The notes below the pieces were generated by a model, which did not search any database, had not been told where the DNA came from, and was given only the letters and a program-made list of their open reading frames with translations. Made by a program: the position numbers and the translations under genes. A DNA stretch of 64,000 nt from Pseudomonadota bacterium (GTDB lineage: Bacteria > Pseudomonadota > Gammaproteobacteria > Steroidobacterales > MnTg04), in the NCBI GenBank assembly GCA_022572885.1, contig JACZVC010000010.1, forward strand, positions 17,998 through 81,997. The letters are read 5' to 3'. Below are positions 10,554 through 22,386 of this stretch, one piece after another; the stretch's first letter is position 1; every line of letters begins with the position of its first letter.

Positions 10554-12812
10554 ATGCTTAGCAGGGAACTCGAACTTTGTCTGAACGACGCGTTTCGCGG
10601 CGCGCGCAACATGCGTCACGAATTCATGACCGTTGAGCATCTGCTGCTGGTCTTGCTAGATGAGTTAAGGGTCCGGGAGCTGCTGATATCCTGTGGCGCC
10701 GATATCAGCGGGCTGAAGAAAGACTTGCAATCCTTCGTCGGTGAGACGACGCCGTTGATCGAGGACGGCTCAGAAAGGGAAGTGCAACCGACCCTGGGTT
10801 TCCAGAGGGTGTTGCAAAGAGCGCTGTTCCACGTGCAGTCCTCCGGCAAGAAAGAAGTCACCACGCAAAACGTCCTGGTTGCGATTTTCTCCGAAAAGCA
10901 ATCGCAAGCGCTTTATCTGCTCAATCAGCAGAGTATCGAACGCCTGGATGTCGTTAATTACCTGTCTCACGGCCTGGCGCCGATTGGAGATGACTCAACC
11001 GACAGTGTTGGCAGCGGCCAGGAAGATGCCGATATGGCTGCCAGTCCGCTTGGATTGTATGCCAGCAACCTGAACGAGATGGCAGAGGCCGGTCGCATCG
11101 ATCCATTGATCGGACGCACGGATGAAATTCAGCGCACGATACAAATTCTTTGCCGTCGGCGGAAAAACAATCCGCTGTTTGTAGGCGATGCCGGTGTGGG
11201 CAAAACGGCGATGGCCGAAGGTCTGGCGAAACTCATCGTCGAGAAAAAGGTTCCCGATCTGCTGAGAAACACGACCATATATTCGCTGGACATGGGCGCC
11301 TTGGTGGCGGGCACCAAATACCGCGGAGATTTTGAGAAACGGCTCAAGGGCGTGTTTGCCGATCTGGAAAAGGATCCTTCGTCGGTGCTTTTTATTGATG
11401 AGATTCACACGATAATCGGCGCCGGCTCGACATCGGGAAGCGTCATGGATGCGTCGAATCTGATCAAACCGGTGCTGGCCAACGGTCGTCTGCGGTGTAT
11501 CGGTTCGACAACCTATGAAGAGTTTCGGGGAATTTTTGAAAAGGACCATGCATTGGCAAGGCGCTTTCAAAAAGTCGACATTCCTGAACCTTCAGTGGCT
11601 GAAACAGTTGCGATCCTGAAAGGACTCAAGTCGCGGTTTGAGGAACATCATGGCGTAAAATACCCGGATTCAGCCTTGCAAGCGGCCGCCGAGCTATCGG
11701 CACGCCATATCAACGATCGCCGCCTGCCCGACAAGGCAATCGATGTCATCGATGAAGCGGGCGCCAATATTCGGTTACTCGAAGAAGAGCAAAGGCCGGA
11801 TAAGGTTTCTGTCGAATTGATCGAGGATATTGTCGCGCGCATGGCGCGGATACCGCCGCGCAGCGTATCCGCTTCGGATCGTAACTTGCTCAAAAACCTG
11901 GAAAGGGATATGAAGCTGGTGATTTTCGGGCAGGATGCGGCGATCGGTTTGCTGGCCTCCGCGATAAAGATGGCCAGATCAGGCCTCGCTGATGAAACCC
12001 GGCCGGTAGGCAGTTTTCTTTTTTCAGGTCCCACAGGCGTTGGCAAAACGGAGGTTTCGCGGCAGCTGGCCCTGGCGCTCGGGATCGAATTGCTGCGTTT
12101 CGATATGTCTGAGTACATGGAACGACACACGGTTTCCCGCCTCATTGGCGCGCCGCCGGGGTACGTTGGCTACGACGAGGGCGGCCTGCTGACCGAGCAA
12201 GTAACCAAAACCCCGCATTGTGTTTTGCTGCTCGATGAAATTGAAAAGGCACACCCTGATGTGTTCAATATTTTGTTGCAGGTGATGGATCATGGCACGC
12301 TGACCGACAATAACGGCAGGCGCACGGATTTCAAGAATGCGATCCTGATCATGACAACGAACGCCGGCAGCGGAGAAATGAGCCGTGCCTCCATAGGTTT
12401 TACCGAACAGGATCATTCCAGCGATGGCATGAAGGCTATCCAGAAAATCTTTTCGCCCGAGTTCCGCAACCGGCTGGACGGCATTATCCAGTTCAAGGCA
12501 CTGGATTCGGCAACCATCCAACTGGTGGCGGACAAACTGCTGCTCGAGCTGGAAGCACAACTTGAGCAGAAAAACGTCAGCCTGGATGTCGATCCGGGAG
12601 CCAGGGCCTGGGTTGCCCGGCATGGTTATGACGAAAAAATGGGCGCGCGACCCATGGCGCGCCTGATCCAGGAGAAAATAAAGCGCCCACTCGCCGAAGA
12701 ACTGTTGTTTGGTGATTTGTCTGCCGGTGGCCATGTACAGGTAACCACCGATGCGAATGACCAGCTGGCCCTCAAGATCACGAAGGTCCTGGAACTCGAC
12801 AAGGTTGAATAA
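10554..12812 (+). CDS. clpA: ATP-dependent Clp protease ATPase subunit ClpA
   Basis: 752 aa. An N-terminal Clp repeat domain (about 1-145) is followed by two AAA+ modules with Walker A sequences GDAGVGKTAMAEGLA (near 211) and GPTGVGKTEVSRQLA (near 492). An IGF tripeptide loop near 613 (ASIGFTEQD) docks on ClpP. There is no middle coiled-coil domain, so it is ClpA rather than ClpB or ClpC. The start at 10554 is 2 nt after the clpS stop, with a GAAGAAAG ribosome site inside clpS. It unfolds substrates for ClpP, which is not in the window. Confidence 0.97.
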   Translation: MLSRELELCLNDAFRGARNMRHEFMTVEHLLLVLLDELRVRELLISCGADISGLKKDLQSFVGETTPLIEDGSEREVQPTLGFQRVLQRALFHVQSSGKKEVTTQNVLVAIFSEKQSQALYLLNQQSIERLDVVNYLSHGLAPIGDDSTDSVGSGQEDADMAASPLGLYASNLNEMAEAGRIDPLIGRTDEIQRTIQILCRRRKNNPLFVGDAGVGKTAMAEGLAKLIVEKKVPDLLRNTTIYSLDMGALVAGTKYRGDFEKRLKGVFADLEKDPSSVLFIDEIHTIIGAGSTSGSVMDASNLIKPVLANGRLRCIGSTTYEEFRGIFEKDHALARRFQKVDIPEPSVAETVAILKGLKSRFEEHHGVKYPDSALQAAAELSARHINDRRLPDKAIDVIDEAGANIRLLEEEQRPDKVSVELIEDIVARMARIPPRSVSASDRNLLKNLERDMKLVIFGQDAAIGLLASAIKMARSGLADETRPVGSFLFSGPTGVGKTEVSRQLALALGIELLRFDMSEYMERHTVSRLIGAPPGYVGYDEGGLLTEQVTKTPHCVLLLDEIEKAHPDVFNILLQVMDHGTLTDNNGRRTDFKNAILIMTTNAGSGEMSRASIGFTEQDHSSDGMKAIQKIFSPEFRNRLDGIIQFKALDSATIQLVADKLLLELEAQLEQKNVSLDVDPGARAWVARHGYDEKMGARPMARLIQEKIKRPLAEELLFGDLSAGGHVQVTTDANDQLALKITKVLELDKVE

Positions 12813-12855
12813 GCGGGACGGGTCTCGATGTTAACCGACCCGGGTGTCATCGGGG

Positions 12856-13074
12856 CTAGCGGCTGCGGTAGATTATTCTTCCCTTGGAAAGATCGTAAGG
12901 CGTTAGTTCCACGGTAACGTTATCACCGGTCAGGATGCGAATATAATGCTTGCGCATTTTCCCGCTGATATGGGCTGTAACTACGTGGCCATTTTCCAGT
13001 TCGACCCGGAACATGGTGTTGGGTAAGGTCTCGGTGACCTTGCCTTCCATTTGTATGGCTTCTTCTTTTGGCAT
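12856..13074 (-). CDS. infA: Translation initiation factor IF-1
   Basis: 72 aa, the exact family length, a single S1/OB-fold domain. Hallmarks are [20 protein letters not shown] and [17 protein letters not shown]. It binds the ribosomal A site during initiation. It is the last gene of a minus-strand trxB-aat-infA series and converges on clpA. The N-terminus MPKEEAIQ differs slightly from the common MAKEDxIE but needs no other start. Confidence 0.97.
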   Translation of the reverse strand: MPKEEAIQMEGKVTETLPNTMFRVELENGHVVTAHISGKMRKHYIRILTGDNVTVELTPYDLSKGRIIYRSR

Positions 13075-13144
13075 GTAGGTTCAATGTTTAGTTCAGGCCC
13101 GCGCATTTTGCGGAAACTACCAGTGCATTGCAAACAGAATCCTG

Positions 13145-13912
13145 TCAAACAGACGAATTATCCGGTCTCCGCCATTCATCGAATTGTGCACTGCTGCGGG
13201 CAATCGCAGGCCACGGTGGATGGGTCGGCGACTTCCCGGACCAGTTCCTGAGTTTTTCGAGGTACTGGCGCCGCGACATCGTCTGTGCGCCAAGACTTGC
13301 CAGGTGCGGCGTGTACATCTGGCAATCCATCAGTTCAAAGCCGGTTTCGCAAAGCAATCGGTCCAGGCAGGCCATCGCGACCTTCGATGCATTGTTGCGC
13401 CGGCTGAACATGGATTCTCCGCAAAACACGCGGCCCACTGCGACGCCGTATAGCCCCCCGATCAGGGTATGGTCTTCCCAGACTTCGATCGAATGGACAT
13501 GGCCCAGGTTGTGGAGATCGAGATAGGCCAGGCACATGTCCAGGGTAATCCAGGTCTCGGCCCGGTCGTTGCGTGGCCCCATGCATCCATTGATTACCCC
13601 GGCACAATCCTGGTCCAGACTAAGCTGATAACGGCCGCTGCGAAGCAGGTGGCGAAGGCCGCGGCTGATGTGCATCCGGCCGACGGGTATTACTGCCCGC
13701 GGATCAGGCGACCACCAAAGTATCGGCTGGCCGTCCTGGTACCACGGGAAGATACCCTGCCGGTACGCGGCGAGCACGCGGTCAGGGGAGAGGTCACCGC
13801 CGGCGGCGAGCAGGCCGTTTGGTTCCGGTAGCGCTTGCTCCGGATCCGGGAACAGATCAACCGGATCATCAGAATCCAGCCAGACCAGCCCCTGTGCAAC
13901 TCTTCCGGTCAT
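13145..13912 (-). CDS. aat: Leucyl/phenylalanyl-tRNA-protein transferase
   Basis: About 255 aa from the ATG at 13912; the frame is open further upstream but would overlap trxB. No strong ribosome site is visible, so the start is provisional. Conserved blocks are PNGLLAAGGDLSP, GIFPWY, ILWWSPDPRAVIP, LGHVHSIEVWE and FCGESMFSRRNNASK. The enzyme adds Leu or Phe from aminoacyl-tRNA to proteins with N-terminal Lys or Arg, creating destabilising N-ends for ClpS-ClpAP encoded next door. It starts 37 nt after trxB. Confidence 0.95.
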   Translation of the reverse strand: MTGRVAQGLVWLDSDDPVDLFPDPEQALPEPNGLLAAGGDLSPDRVLAAYRQGIFPWYQDGQPILWWSPDPRAVIPVGRMHISRGLRHLLRSGRYQLSLDQDCAGVINGCMGPRNDRAETWITLDMCLAYLDLHNLGHVHSIEVWEDHTLIGGLYGVAVGRVFCGESMFSRRNNASKVAMACLDRLLCETGFELMDCQMYTPHLASLGAQTMSRRQYLEKLRNWSGKSPTHPPWPAIARSSAQFDEWRRPDNSSV

Positions 13913-13949
13913 CGTCGGCAACCATGAATCCGCAAGTTCGGCACAGGCA

Positions 13950-15038
<1,089 letters not shown>

Positions 15039-15101
15039 TCAAACGGGCGAGGGGACAATGGTAATTAACTGTGCGCTCGACAGCAAAAAGAAGGAGAAAT
15101 C

Positions 15102-16160
15102 ATGCGAATTGGTGTGCCCCGTGAATTGAAGCCGCTTGAAGGCCGGGTGGGCCTGATACCCGCGGCTTGCGCGGAACTCGTCCGGGCTGGCCACGAAGTG
15201 TATGTCGAGAAGAATGGCGGCATCAAAAGCGGTTACAGCGATGACCAGTTTAAGGCGGTTGGCGTCAAGATTATGGACACGGCTGAAGAGGTTTACGGAA
15301 CCGCCGAGATAGTGGTCAAGGTCAAGGAACCCATCGCCGAAGACCTGAAGCACCTGCGGAAAGACCATTTGCTGTTTTGTTATCTGCACCTGGCCGCGCT
15401 CCCCGAGCTGACCCAGTCGTTGTGCGATATTGGCCTGACGGCAGTCGCGTTCGAGACCGTGGAGAATCAGCAGGGCGGGTTACCGCTGCTGGCGCCGATG
15501 AGCGATATCGCCGGCCGCTTGTCTATCCAGGTTGCAACCCATCTGTTGCACCAGCCGCAAGGCGGCAAGGGTATATTGCTCGGTGGCGTGCCGGCGGCCA
15601 AGCGAGGCAAGGTTGTGATCCTCGGTGGCGGAGTCGCTGGCGGCAATGCGGCCATCGTGGCGGCCGGTCTGGGCGCCGAGGTCGTGGTATTCGACATGGA
15701 TCGGGACAAGCTGGTAAAGGCCCGCGCCATCGGGGCCAACGTGACCGGCCTTTATCCACATACTGAGGATGTTGCAAAGGCCGTAAAAAGCGCGGACATT
15801 GTTATCGGCGCCGTGCTGGTAACCGGTGCACGCGCGCCGCACGTCGTCAGCTCGGAGATGGTCAAATCCATGCAGCCGGGCAGTGTAGTCGTCGATATTT
15901 CGGTTGACCAGGGAGGCTGTATTGAAACAACCCGGCCGAGGACCTATGACGATCCGACGTACGTCTGGGAAGGCGTAACCCACTTTGCGGTGACCAATAT
16001 GCCGGGCGCGGTGCCCAGGACTTCGTCGCAGGCACTGTCGGCGGCGATTGCGCCGTATGCCATGCGCCTGACATCGAGCGACTGGCGGCAGTCGGCAGAT
16101 CTGCTGAAGGGCATCAATGTAGAGGACGGCAAAATCGTCCACCCGGCGCTGTTTAAGTAG
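15102..16160 (+). CDS. ald: Alanine dehydrogenase
   Basis: 352 aa, slightly shorter than the usual ~370. The N-terminal motif MRIGVPRELKPLEGRVGL contains Arg15; Lys75 (VKVKEP) and His96 (FCYLHLAA) match the substrate and catalytic residues of the family, and Asp269 lies in VVVDISVDQGG. The Rossmann motif VVILGGGVAGGNAA near 171-184 binds NAD. It interconverts L-alanine with pyruvate and ammonia, linking amino acid use to NADH. The start has a strong AGAAGGAG site. A saccharopine or transhydrogenase relative is unlikely given these residues. Confidence 0.95.
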   Translation: MRIGVPRELKPLEGRVGLIPAACAELVRAGHEVYVEKNGGIKSGYSDDQFKAVGVKIMDTAEEVYGTAEIVVKVKEPIAEDLKHLRKDHLLFCYLHLAALPELTQSLCDIGLTAVAFETVENQQGGLPLLAPMSDIAGRLSIQVATHLLHQPQGGKGILLGGVPAAKRGKVVILGGGVAGGNAAIVAAGLGAEVVVFDMDRDKLVKARAIGANVTGLYPHTEDVAKAVKSADIVIGAVLVTGARAPHVVSSEMVKSMQPGSVVVDISVDQGGCIETTRPRTYDDPTYVWEGVTHFAVTNMPGAVPRTSSQALSAAIAPYAMRLTSSDWRQSADLLKGINVEDGKIVHPALFK

Positions 16161-16172
16161 ATTAATAGCTAT

Positions 16173-16178
16173 TATAAT
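16173..16178 (+). promoter_or_regulatory. Candidate -10 element upstream of ftsK
   Basis: A perfect TATAAT in a conspicuously AT-rich 57-nt gap between ald and ftsK. No good -35 match is seen 16-18 nt upstream (only weak TTTAAG-like sequence), so this is a low-confidence promoter call. Confidence 0.35.
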
Positions 16179-16217
16179 CATATACTTATTATGTTTTATT
16201 AACAAATAGGTTTAATC

Positions 16218-18518
16218 TTGATCGTAGGCAAGGGAAGCAAGCAGGATTCGCTCTTGAACAATTCGGTCCGCCGGGCGCTCAGGGAGGGCGCACTGTGGGT
16301 TTTCGGAATGCTGGCGATTATTTTCCTGGTTTCGTTGATCAGTTACAGCACGGCGGATCCGGGTTTTCGGGCGGCAAGCGGCGAATCGGTCGATAATGCG
16401 ATAGGACCGGCCGGCGCCTGGCTGGCCGATTTTTTTCTGCTGTTGTTTGGCCGGCCCGCCTTCTTGTTTCCGGTCATGCTCGCCTACGCAGGTTTTCTGT
16501 TGTACCAGGCCCGAGACGACGCCGCCTTGCTCGACCAGTCCACATTGTGGTTCCGCGGACTGGGGTTTCTGGTCACGCTGGCGACCTCTTGCGGGCTCGC
16601 TTCCCTGCATTTCAGCAGCGCCGGCTTGCCGCATACCGGTGGCGGGATTCTTGGCGATGCGATTGGGCAAAGCCTGTCCGGTTTGCTGAGTTTCCTGGGT
16701 GCGACCTTGCTGTTATTGGCGGTATGGCTGGCCGGCGTGTCCCTTTTCCTTGGTATTTCATGGATTGCGGTCATGGACAGGGTGGGCCGTTTGACGCTGT
16801 GGGGTATCGAGTGGCTGTCCTTGAGATTGAAATTGCTTGGCGAGTACATTGCCGGCATGCGCGCGAAACAAAGCCGCAAAGAGCATGTCCGGGAGCAACA
16901 GCGAAAAGCCAAGAACAAAACGCCTCCCAGGATTGAACCGTTGTCTGCCAGGCCGGTGATCAGCGAAAGGGTTTATAGAGAGCGTCAGGTCCCGCTGTTC
17001 GATCCACCACCCACCACGGATCTGCCGCCGCTCGCATTGCTGGAAGATCCGCCGGAACACACCGGGAGCTATTCCAATGAAGCGCTGGAGGCAATGTCGC
17101 GCCTGGTCGAACTGAAACTCAAGGATTTTGGCGTTGAAGTCGATGTGGTGTCGGTACACCCGGGCCCGGTGGTTACCTTGTTCGAACTCAAGCCGGCCGT
17201 CGGCGTCAAGGTCAGTCAAATCAGCAGTCTCGCAAAAGACATTGCCAGGTCTCTGTCGGCGATCGCCGTGCGGGTGGTCGAAGTGATTCCGGGCAAGTCG
17301 GTAATCGGTTTGGAAATCCCCAATGAAACCAGGGAGTTGGTAACGCTGGGTGAGATTCTCAAGTCCGAGGCCTATGACCAGATGAAGTCGCCGGTTACCC
17401 TCGCGCTGGGCAAGGATATCGCCGGCAATCCGGTGGTTGCCGATCTCGCTCGCATGCCGCACCTGCTGATTGCGGGTACCACGGGTTCGGGAAAATCGGT
17501 TGCCATTAATGCCATGGTGCTGAGCATTCTTTACAAATCGAAGGCCGAACATGTGCGTCTGATCATGATCGATCCCAAGATGCTGGAGTTGTCGGTGTAC
17601 GAGGGTATTCCACATTTGCTGTCACCGGTCGTTACCGATATGAATGAGGCGGCGAATGCGCTGCGCTGGTGTGTTGCCGAGATGGAAAGACGTTATCGTC
17701 TGATGGCGGCGGTGGGGGTGAGGAATCTCGGCGGTTTTAATCGCAAGGTTATCGATGCGATCAAAAAGAGAAACCCCATTCCCGACCCGCTGTTCGAGGC
17801 CGATCCGTTCTCGGAAGAGGAGCAGACGCCGCCAGTTCTCGAACCGTTGCCCTATATCGTGGTCGTGATCGATGAACTGGCCGACCTGATGATGGTTGTC
17901 GGCAAGAAAGTGGAAGAATTGATCGCCCGGCTGGCGCAAAAAGCGCGAGCTTCAGGCATCCACATGATCGTCGCCACGCAAAGGCCATCGGTCGATGTCA
18001 TTACCGGCCTGATCAAGGCAAATATCCCGGCCCGGATCGCATTCCAGGTTTCGGCCAAGGTTGATTCCAGGACGATACTCGATCAGGGGGGCGCCGAAGC
18101 ACTGCTTGGCCATGGCGATATGCTGTTCCTGCCGCCAGGGACATCAATCCCGACGCGGGTTCATGGCGCTTTTGTTGCCGACCAGGAAGTGCACCGGGTG
18201 GTAAAACACATGCGCAGCAGCGAGAAGCCGAATTATATTGATGAGATTCTTGTGGGTCCGAAGGGTCAAATACCGGGACTGAAGCTGGCCAATATCGGCG
18301 TCGATAGCGATGCGGAAATGGATCCGTTGTACGACGAGGCCGTGCGCATCGTAAGCGAAACCCGGAAAGCTTCGATTTCGGGTATCCAACGACGACTGAA
18401 GATCGGCTATAACCGTGCCGCGCGCATGGTCGAGGCGATGGAAGAGGCGGGCCTGGTGGGTGCGCTGCAATCGAACGGCATGCGCGAAGTACTGGTGCCG
18501 GAACCGCCAAAGGACTGA
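16218..18518 (+). CDS. ftsK: DNA translocase FtsK (SpoIIIE family)
   Basis: 766 aa. Four N-terminal membrane helices (within about 25-195) anchor it at the septum, followed by a short charged/proline-containing linker. The alpha-beta motor domain has Walker [15 protein letters not shown] near 420 and Walker [16 protein letters not shown]-terminal gamma winged-helix (about 704-766; [17 protein letters not shown]) reads KOPS sequences. It pumps DNA during division and activates XerCD. The start is a TTG with a short AGG upstream; no in-frame ATG precedes the first helices, so TTG is favoured. The linker is short compared with E. coli FtsK. Confidence 0.95.
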   Translation: MIVGKGSKQDSLLNNSVRRALREGALWVFGMLAIIFLVSLISYSTADPGFRAASGESVDNAIGPAGAWLADFFLLLFGRPAFLFPVMLAYAGFLLYQARDDAALLDQSTLWFRGLGFLVTLATSCGLASLHFSSAGLPHTGGGILGDAIGQSLSGLLSFLGATLLLLAVWLAGVSLFLGISWIAVMDRVGRLTLWGIEWLSLRLKLLGEYIAGMRAKQSRKEHVREQQRKAKNKTPPRIEPLSARPVISERVYRERQVPLFDPPPTTDLPPLALLEDPPEHTGSYSNEALEAMSRLVELKLKDFGVEVDVVSVHPGPVVTLFELKPAVGVKVSQISSLAKDIARSLSAIAVRVVEVIPGKSVIGLEIPNETRELVTLGEILKSEAYDQMKSPVTLALGKDIAGNPVVADLARMPHLLIAGTTGSGKSVAINAMVLSILYKSKAEHVRLIMIDPKMLELSVYEGIPHLLSPVVTDMNEAANALRWCVAEMERRYRLMAAVGVRNLGGFNRKVIDAIKKRNPIPDPLFEADPFSEEEQTPPVLEPLPYIVVVIDELADLMMVVGKKVEELIARLAQKARASGIHMIVATQRPSVDVITGLIKANIPARIAFQVSAKVDSRTILDQGGAEALLGHGDMLFLPPGTSIPTRVHGAFVADQEVHRVVKHMRSSEKPNYIDEILVGPKGQIPGLKLANIGVDSDAEMDPLYDEAVRIVSETRKASISGIQRRLKIGYNRAARMVEAMEEAGLVGALQSNGMREVLVPEPPKD

Positions 18519-18526
18519 GCAATCAA

Positions 18527-19222
18527 GTGACATTAAAAACCCTTAGCGCGTTTTTCGCCATTGTGGTTATTGCCTGGATGGGCCCCGTCCAGACCCATGC
18601 ACTCGAACCTGTCACCGAGGACACTGTCGAAAATTCCGAGCAGGCATGGCGTTTGCTCGATGCTTATCTGACCGGGGTTACGACGATGCGCGCCCAGTTT
18701 CGGCAGATTCTTCTCGATGAAAACCAGCAGATAGTGCAAAACGCCAGCGGAACACTGGTATTAAAAAGACCCGGGCAGTTTCGCTGGGATTACCAGGACC
18801 CGTATGAGCAACTGATTTTGTCGGATGGCACGCACCTGTGGCTGTATGACGCGGATCTGGAACAGGTCACCGTGAAAAGTCTCGATGTTTCACTGGCAAG
18901 CACGCCGGCAATGTTGCTGAGCGGTGATGCCAGTATGACCGATGGATTCAAACTGACGGAAGCCGGCCAATATGGCGAGGTGTTCTGGATGACGCTGGTG
19001 CCGCGCAATCAGGAGACAGATTTCCGGAATATTTCACTGGGGTTTGTCGATGGACAGTTGCAGTTAATGGAGCTTGAAGACTCTCTTGATCAGGTGACCC
19101 GCATCATCTTGCGGGAGGTGGAGAGAAACCCGGTATTGGCCGATGACACCTTTAGCTTCGTGCCGCCTGCAGGCTCAGATATTATTGGCGAAATGCCGGT
19201 CGCCGCTGAGAATGATCAGTGA
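18527..19222 (+). CDS. lolA: Outer membrane lipoprotein carrier protein LolA
   Basis: 231 aa with a GTG start at 18527. A cleavable signal peptide (about 1-25) leads to the LolA fold: MRAQFRQILLDENQ, then GTLVLKRPGQFRWDYQDPYEQLI, where the aromatic/Arg core binds lipoprotein acyl chains. LolA ferries lipoproteins across the periplasm to the outer membrane. It follows ftsK by 8 nt, as in many gammaproteobacteria, and ends in a GTGA overlap with the next gene. Confidence 0.94.
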   Translation: MTLKTLSAFFAIVVIAWMGPVQTHALEPVTEDTVENSEQAWRLLDAYLTGVTTMRAQFRQILLDENQQIVQNASGTLVLKRPGQFRWDYQDPYEQLILSDGTHLWLYDADLEQVTVKSLDVSLASTPAMLLSGDASMTDGFKLTEAGQYGEVFWMTLVPRNQETDFRNISLGFVDGQLQLMELEDSLDQVTRIILREVERNPVLADDTFSFVPPAGSDIIGEMPVAAENDQ

Positions 19223-19632
19223 CCTCGGCGGGCGCGCAGCAACTCAAGTACATGCGATTTTGGCTGGGCGGCGGCTGGCTCCTGGTTTTTGTGGCGATGG
19301 TCATGAGCGTGCTGCCAGGGTTGCCGACATTTACCGTGCTATACAGCGACAAGATTTTTCACGCAAGCACCTACTTTATACTCATGATCTGGTTTTCAGG
19401 AATATACCTGCCGTCTCGATTCTGGTTGATCGCGCTCGCGCTCGCGCTGCTCGGGGTGGTGCTGGAATTCTTGCAAACCCTGTTTCCCTATCGCTTTTTT
19501 GACTCGTGGGATATTGCTGCCAATATGTCTGGCGTGGCGATTGCCTGGCTGGTCGCAGTGAATGGCATGGCTAACTGGTGTCAGCTGATAGAACGGCGAA
19601 TTGACGGGTCCGGGAACAACACCGGCTCCTGA
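19219..19632 (+). CDS. VanZ-like family small membrane protein
   Basis: 137 aa with about four membrane helices and the VanZ-like pattern of short hydrophobic segments and acidic/aromatic loops (YSDKIFHASTYFILM; LEFLQTLFPYRFFDSWDIAANMSG). Function in Gram-negatives is unknown. The start GTG at 19219 overlaps the lolA stop (GTGA), indicating translational coupling; ATG at 19252 is an alternative. The stop overlaps the rarA start by one base (TGATG), so the gene is embedded in the ftsK-lolA-rarA-serS operon. Confidence 0.85.
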   Translation: MTSAGAQQLKYMRFWLGGGWLLVFVAMVMSVLPGLPTFTVLYSDKIFHASTYFILMIWFSGIYLPSRFWLIALALALLGVVLEFLQTLFPYRFFDSWDIAANMSGVAIAWLVAVNGMANWCQLIERRIDGSGNNTGS

Positions 19633-20951
19633 TGCAGGTACAGGCTGAAAAGCGTATTCCATTCCGGCCATTGGCCGATCGCATGCGGCCGCGCTCGATC
19701 GATGAGTTCCATGGTCAGCTTCACTTGCTCGGCGACAACAAGCCGTTAGCCAGCCTGTTCGCAGGAAAATCACTCCACAGCATGATTTTGTGGGGACCGC
19801 CGGGAACCGGGAAAACCACGCTTGCACGCATGCTGGCCGAGCAATGTGATGTCAATTTTGTTGCCCTGTCCGCGGTCATGGCTGGCGTCAAGGACATACG
19901 CCAGGCGGTCGAGCAGGCACGATTCCAGCGGGACCATGCGAACCGGGACACGCTTCTTTTCCTTGACGAAGTCCATCGCTTTAACAAATCTCAGCAGGAC
20001 GCATTCTTGCCGTTCGTCGAGGACGGCACTTTGATCTTTATCGGTGCAACCACAGAGAACCCGTCCTTTGAGCTCAATAACGCGTTGCTGTCGCGCGCGC
20101 GTACCTATGTTTTGAAACCACTCGACGTTGAAGCCTTGCTGGCGATTGCCCGTGACGCACTGCAAGATTCAGAGCGAGGACTGGGTAAGCAGAAGCTTTC
20201 ACTCAGCGAGGAAATAGCCGGCTTGTTGGTGCGAGCGGCAGATGGCGACGCGAGGCGATTACTGACGATGCTTGAGATTGCCGCTGACCTGGTGGGCCGC
20301 AACGGCGTGATCTCGGAGGAAATTATTCGGGAGCTGGCGACCGACAGCATACGGCGCTTCGACAAACGCGGTGATGAATTCTACGACCAGATTTCAGCGT
20401 TGCACAAATCGGTACGCGGAAGCGATCCTGATGCGGCGCTGTACTGGCTGGTGAGGATGCTGGATGGCGGCTGCGATCCTTTGTATGTCGCACGGCGCGT
20501 TTTACGCATGGCCAGCGAAGACATAGGAAACGCAGATCCCAGGGCGCTGACGCTGGCGTTGCAGGCCTGGGATGTCTATCAGAGGTTGGGCAGCCCGGAG
20601 GGGGAACTGGCCATTGCCCAGGCAGTGGTCTACATGGCATGCGCGGCCAAAAGCAACGCCGTCTACCGGGCCTTCAAGAGCGCGCAAAAAGAAATTGCCA
20701 GGGGGGGTAGTCTGCCGGTGCCGATGCATTTGCGTAATTCGCCAACCCGGCTAATGAAAGAACTGGGGCACGGTGAAGGGTACCGATATTCCCACGACGA
20801 GGCAGATGCATTTGCCGCAGGCGAGAATTATTTTCCGGAGGAAATGCAGCCACAAAGGTATTATCATCCCGTGCCGCGCGGGCTGGAAATTCGTATTGGG
20901 GAAAAACTTGCGGATCTTAGACGAAAAAATCGCGACAAAAAGGATCGCTGA
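19632..20951 (+). CDS. rarA: Replication-associated recombination protein A (AAA+ ATPase)
   Basis: 439 aa. Walker A GPPGTGKTTLARMLAEQ begins near residue 55, Walker B is LLFLDEVHRFNKSQQDAFLP, and sensor 1 is IGATTENPSFELNNALLSRA. The C-terminal MgsA/WRNIP1 oligomerisation domain includes VRGSDPDAALYWLVRML and ends with HPVPRGLE. RarA acts at stalled forks with SSB. The start overlaps the previous stop by one base. Confidence 0.96.
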   Translation: MQVQAEKRIPFRPLADRMRPRSIDEFHGQLHLLGDNKPLASLFAGKSLHSMILWGPPGTGKTTLARMLAEQCDVNFVALSAVMAGVKDIRQAVEQARFQRDHANRDTLLFLDEVHRFNKSQQDAFLPFVEDGTLIFIGATTENPSFELNNALLSRARTYVLKPLDVEALLAIARDALQDSERGLGKQKLSLSEEIAGLLVRAADGDARRLLTMLEIAADLVGRNGVISEEIIRELATDSIRRFDKRGDEFYDQISALHKSVRGSDPDAALYWLVRMLDGGCDPLYVARRVLRMASEDIGNADPRALTLALQAWDVYQRLGSPEGELAIAQAVVYMACAAKSNAVYRAFKSAQKEIARGGSLPVPMHLRNSPTRLMKELGHGEGYRYSHDEADAFAAGENYFPEEMQPQRYYHPVPRGLEIRIGEKLADLRRKNRDKKDR

Positions 20952-20990
20952 GTTCGCAAATATTTCCTGCGGGGAGCGTGGATTCGCTCG

Positions 20991-22374
<1,384 letters not shown>

Positions 22375-22386
22375 GCGAACAAATTG